DNA of 64,000 bases from Nipponacmea schrenckii (taxonomy: Eukaryota; Mollusca; Gastropoda; Lottiidae). The notes beneath the pieces are model-generated. The model was not told where the DNA came from and made no database searches. It was given only the letters and a program-made list of their open reading frames with translations. Both the position numbers and the translations under genes were made by a program. The DNA lies in NCBI GenBank assembly GCA_030562195.1, contig JAUJPP010000005.1:24043106-24107105 (forward strand), given 5' to 3'. Of this stretch, positions 63,596-64,000 are shown piece after piece. The first letter of the stretch is position 1, and the number at the start of each line of letters is the position of its first letter.

Positions 63596-64000
63596 GTAAG
63601 TATCTATCAACCCTTTTCATTGTTTGACCAAGTTTATGATTGGAACGAATATGTAAAATGCACAGTAAAATTAGTCTAAGGAGAAAAATTCCATAATTAT
63701 TAGACAAAATGTAGAGATATACATCCTTGGTATGCTCTTTTTTTATAAAGCGAACATAGTCGTGATGGACATCGGTCGTGAATAAAGGTCATAATGATAA
63801 ATATAAGTTTAATATAATGTCCTCGTATGTCACATGTCTCAATGATATATGTTCGACATAGTCATTGTCTTCCCATCATCTTGTCATGTGTCACTTATAT
63901 ACATAGAAGTACATTAATTTACAGACTATGTCCAAAGAAATTAATAAAGGATGGGACAGGCTCGCGATCTGGACCGTAGTTATTCAACTTTTATATTTAA
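63596..64000 (+). other. Intron of paralogue 2 running off the window
   Basis: Follows the donor after exon 3. By comparison with paralogue 1, where the last intron is about 1.2 kb, the terminal exon should lie within a kilobase or so beyond the window end. No exon is visible here. Confidence 0.6.

Overview
The window is eukaryotic nuclear DNA. It is AT-rich, its genes have many short introns with canonical GT-AG junctions, and long stretches carry tandem satellites, foldbacks, MITE-like elements and decayed retrotransposons. Several proteins are recognisable animal proteins. The dispersed repeats, with their 'GAGTTATTGCCCTTGA' and 'TATACGCCCACAT' motifs and ~161-bp core units, are of a kind I associate with mollusc genomes. 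A mollusc is therefore the likely source; species cannot be decided from sequence alone.

Layout. Positions 1-10.9 kb hold no intact gene: a 161-bp-unit repeat element (1823-3510), fragments of non-LTR and Ty3/gypsy-like retrotransposons (4.1-6 kb), a foldback at 5320 and a short duplicated repeat near 8.3-8.9 kb. A large intronless gene for an unrecognised multi-pass membrane protein (958 aa) lies at 10937-13813 on the minus strand. A 10-exon ODAD1/CCDC63-type gene (outer dynein arm docking complex) runs on the plus strand at 16890-22020, with an RFX X-box about 540 bp upstream. The gap between this gene and NPHP4, which face each other tail to tail, holds another 161-bp-unit element. That copy is invaded by a large inverted array of an 18-19 bp motif.

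NPHP4 (nephrocystin-4, ciliary transition zone) fills 26195-50269 on the minus strand. I could follow 28 coding exons with every splice phase consistent, giving about 1539 aa. It has two homologous, phase-compatible candidate first exons (1a at 50120-50269, 1b at 46314-46688), and the inner one has an X-box upstream. Its introns contain a 65-bp satellite, a second copy of a MITE, several copies of the dispersed element and a triplicated splice acceptor at exon 11.

PIGP (GPI-GlcNAc transferase subunit P) is head-to-head with NPHP4 at 51173-53170 on the plus strand in four exons. The right end (56.8-64 kb) carries two tandem paralogues of an unrecognised secreted protein family with identical intron phases; the second runs off the window.

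Two ciliary genes, ODAD1 and NPHP4, are neighbours here and both have candidate X-boxes, so both may be under RFX control. The other genes have no evident functional link to them. Exon boundaries were read by eye from splice consensus, reading frame and recalled family similarity, not from transcript data.
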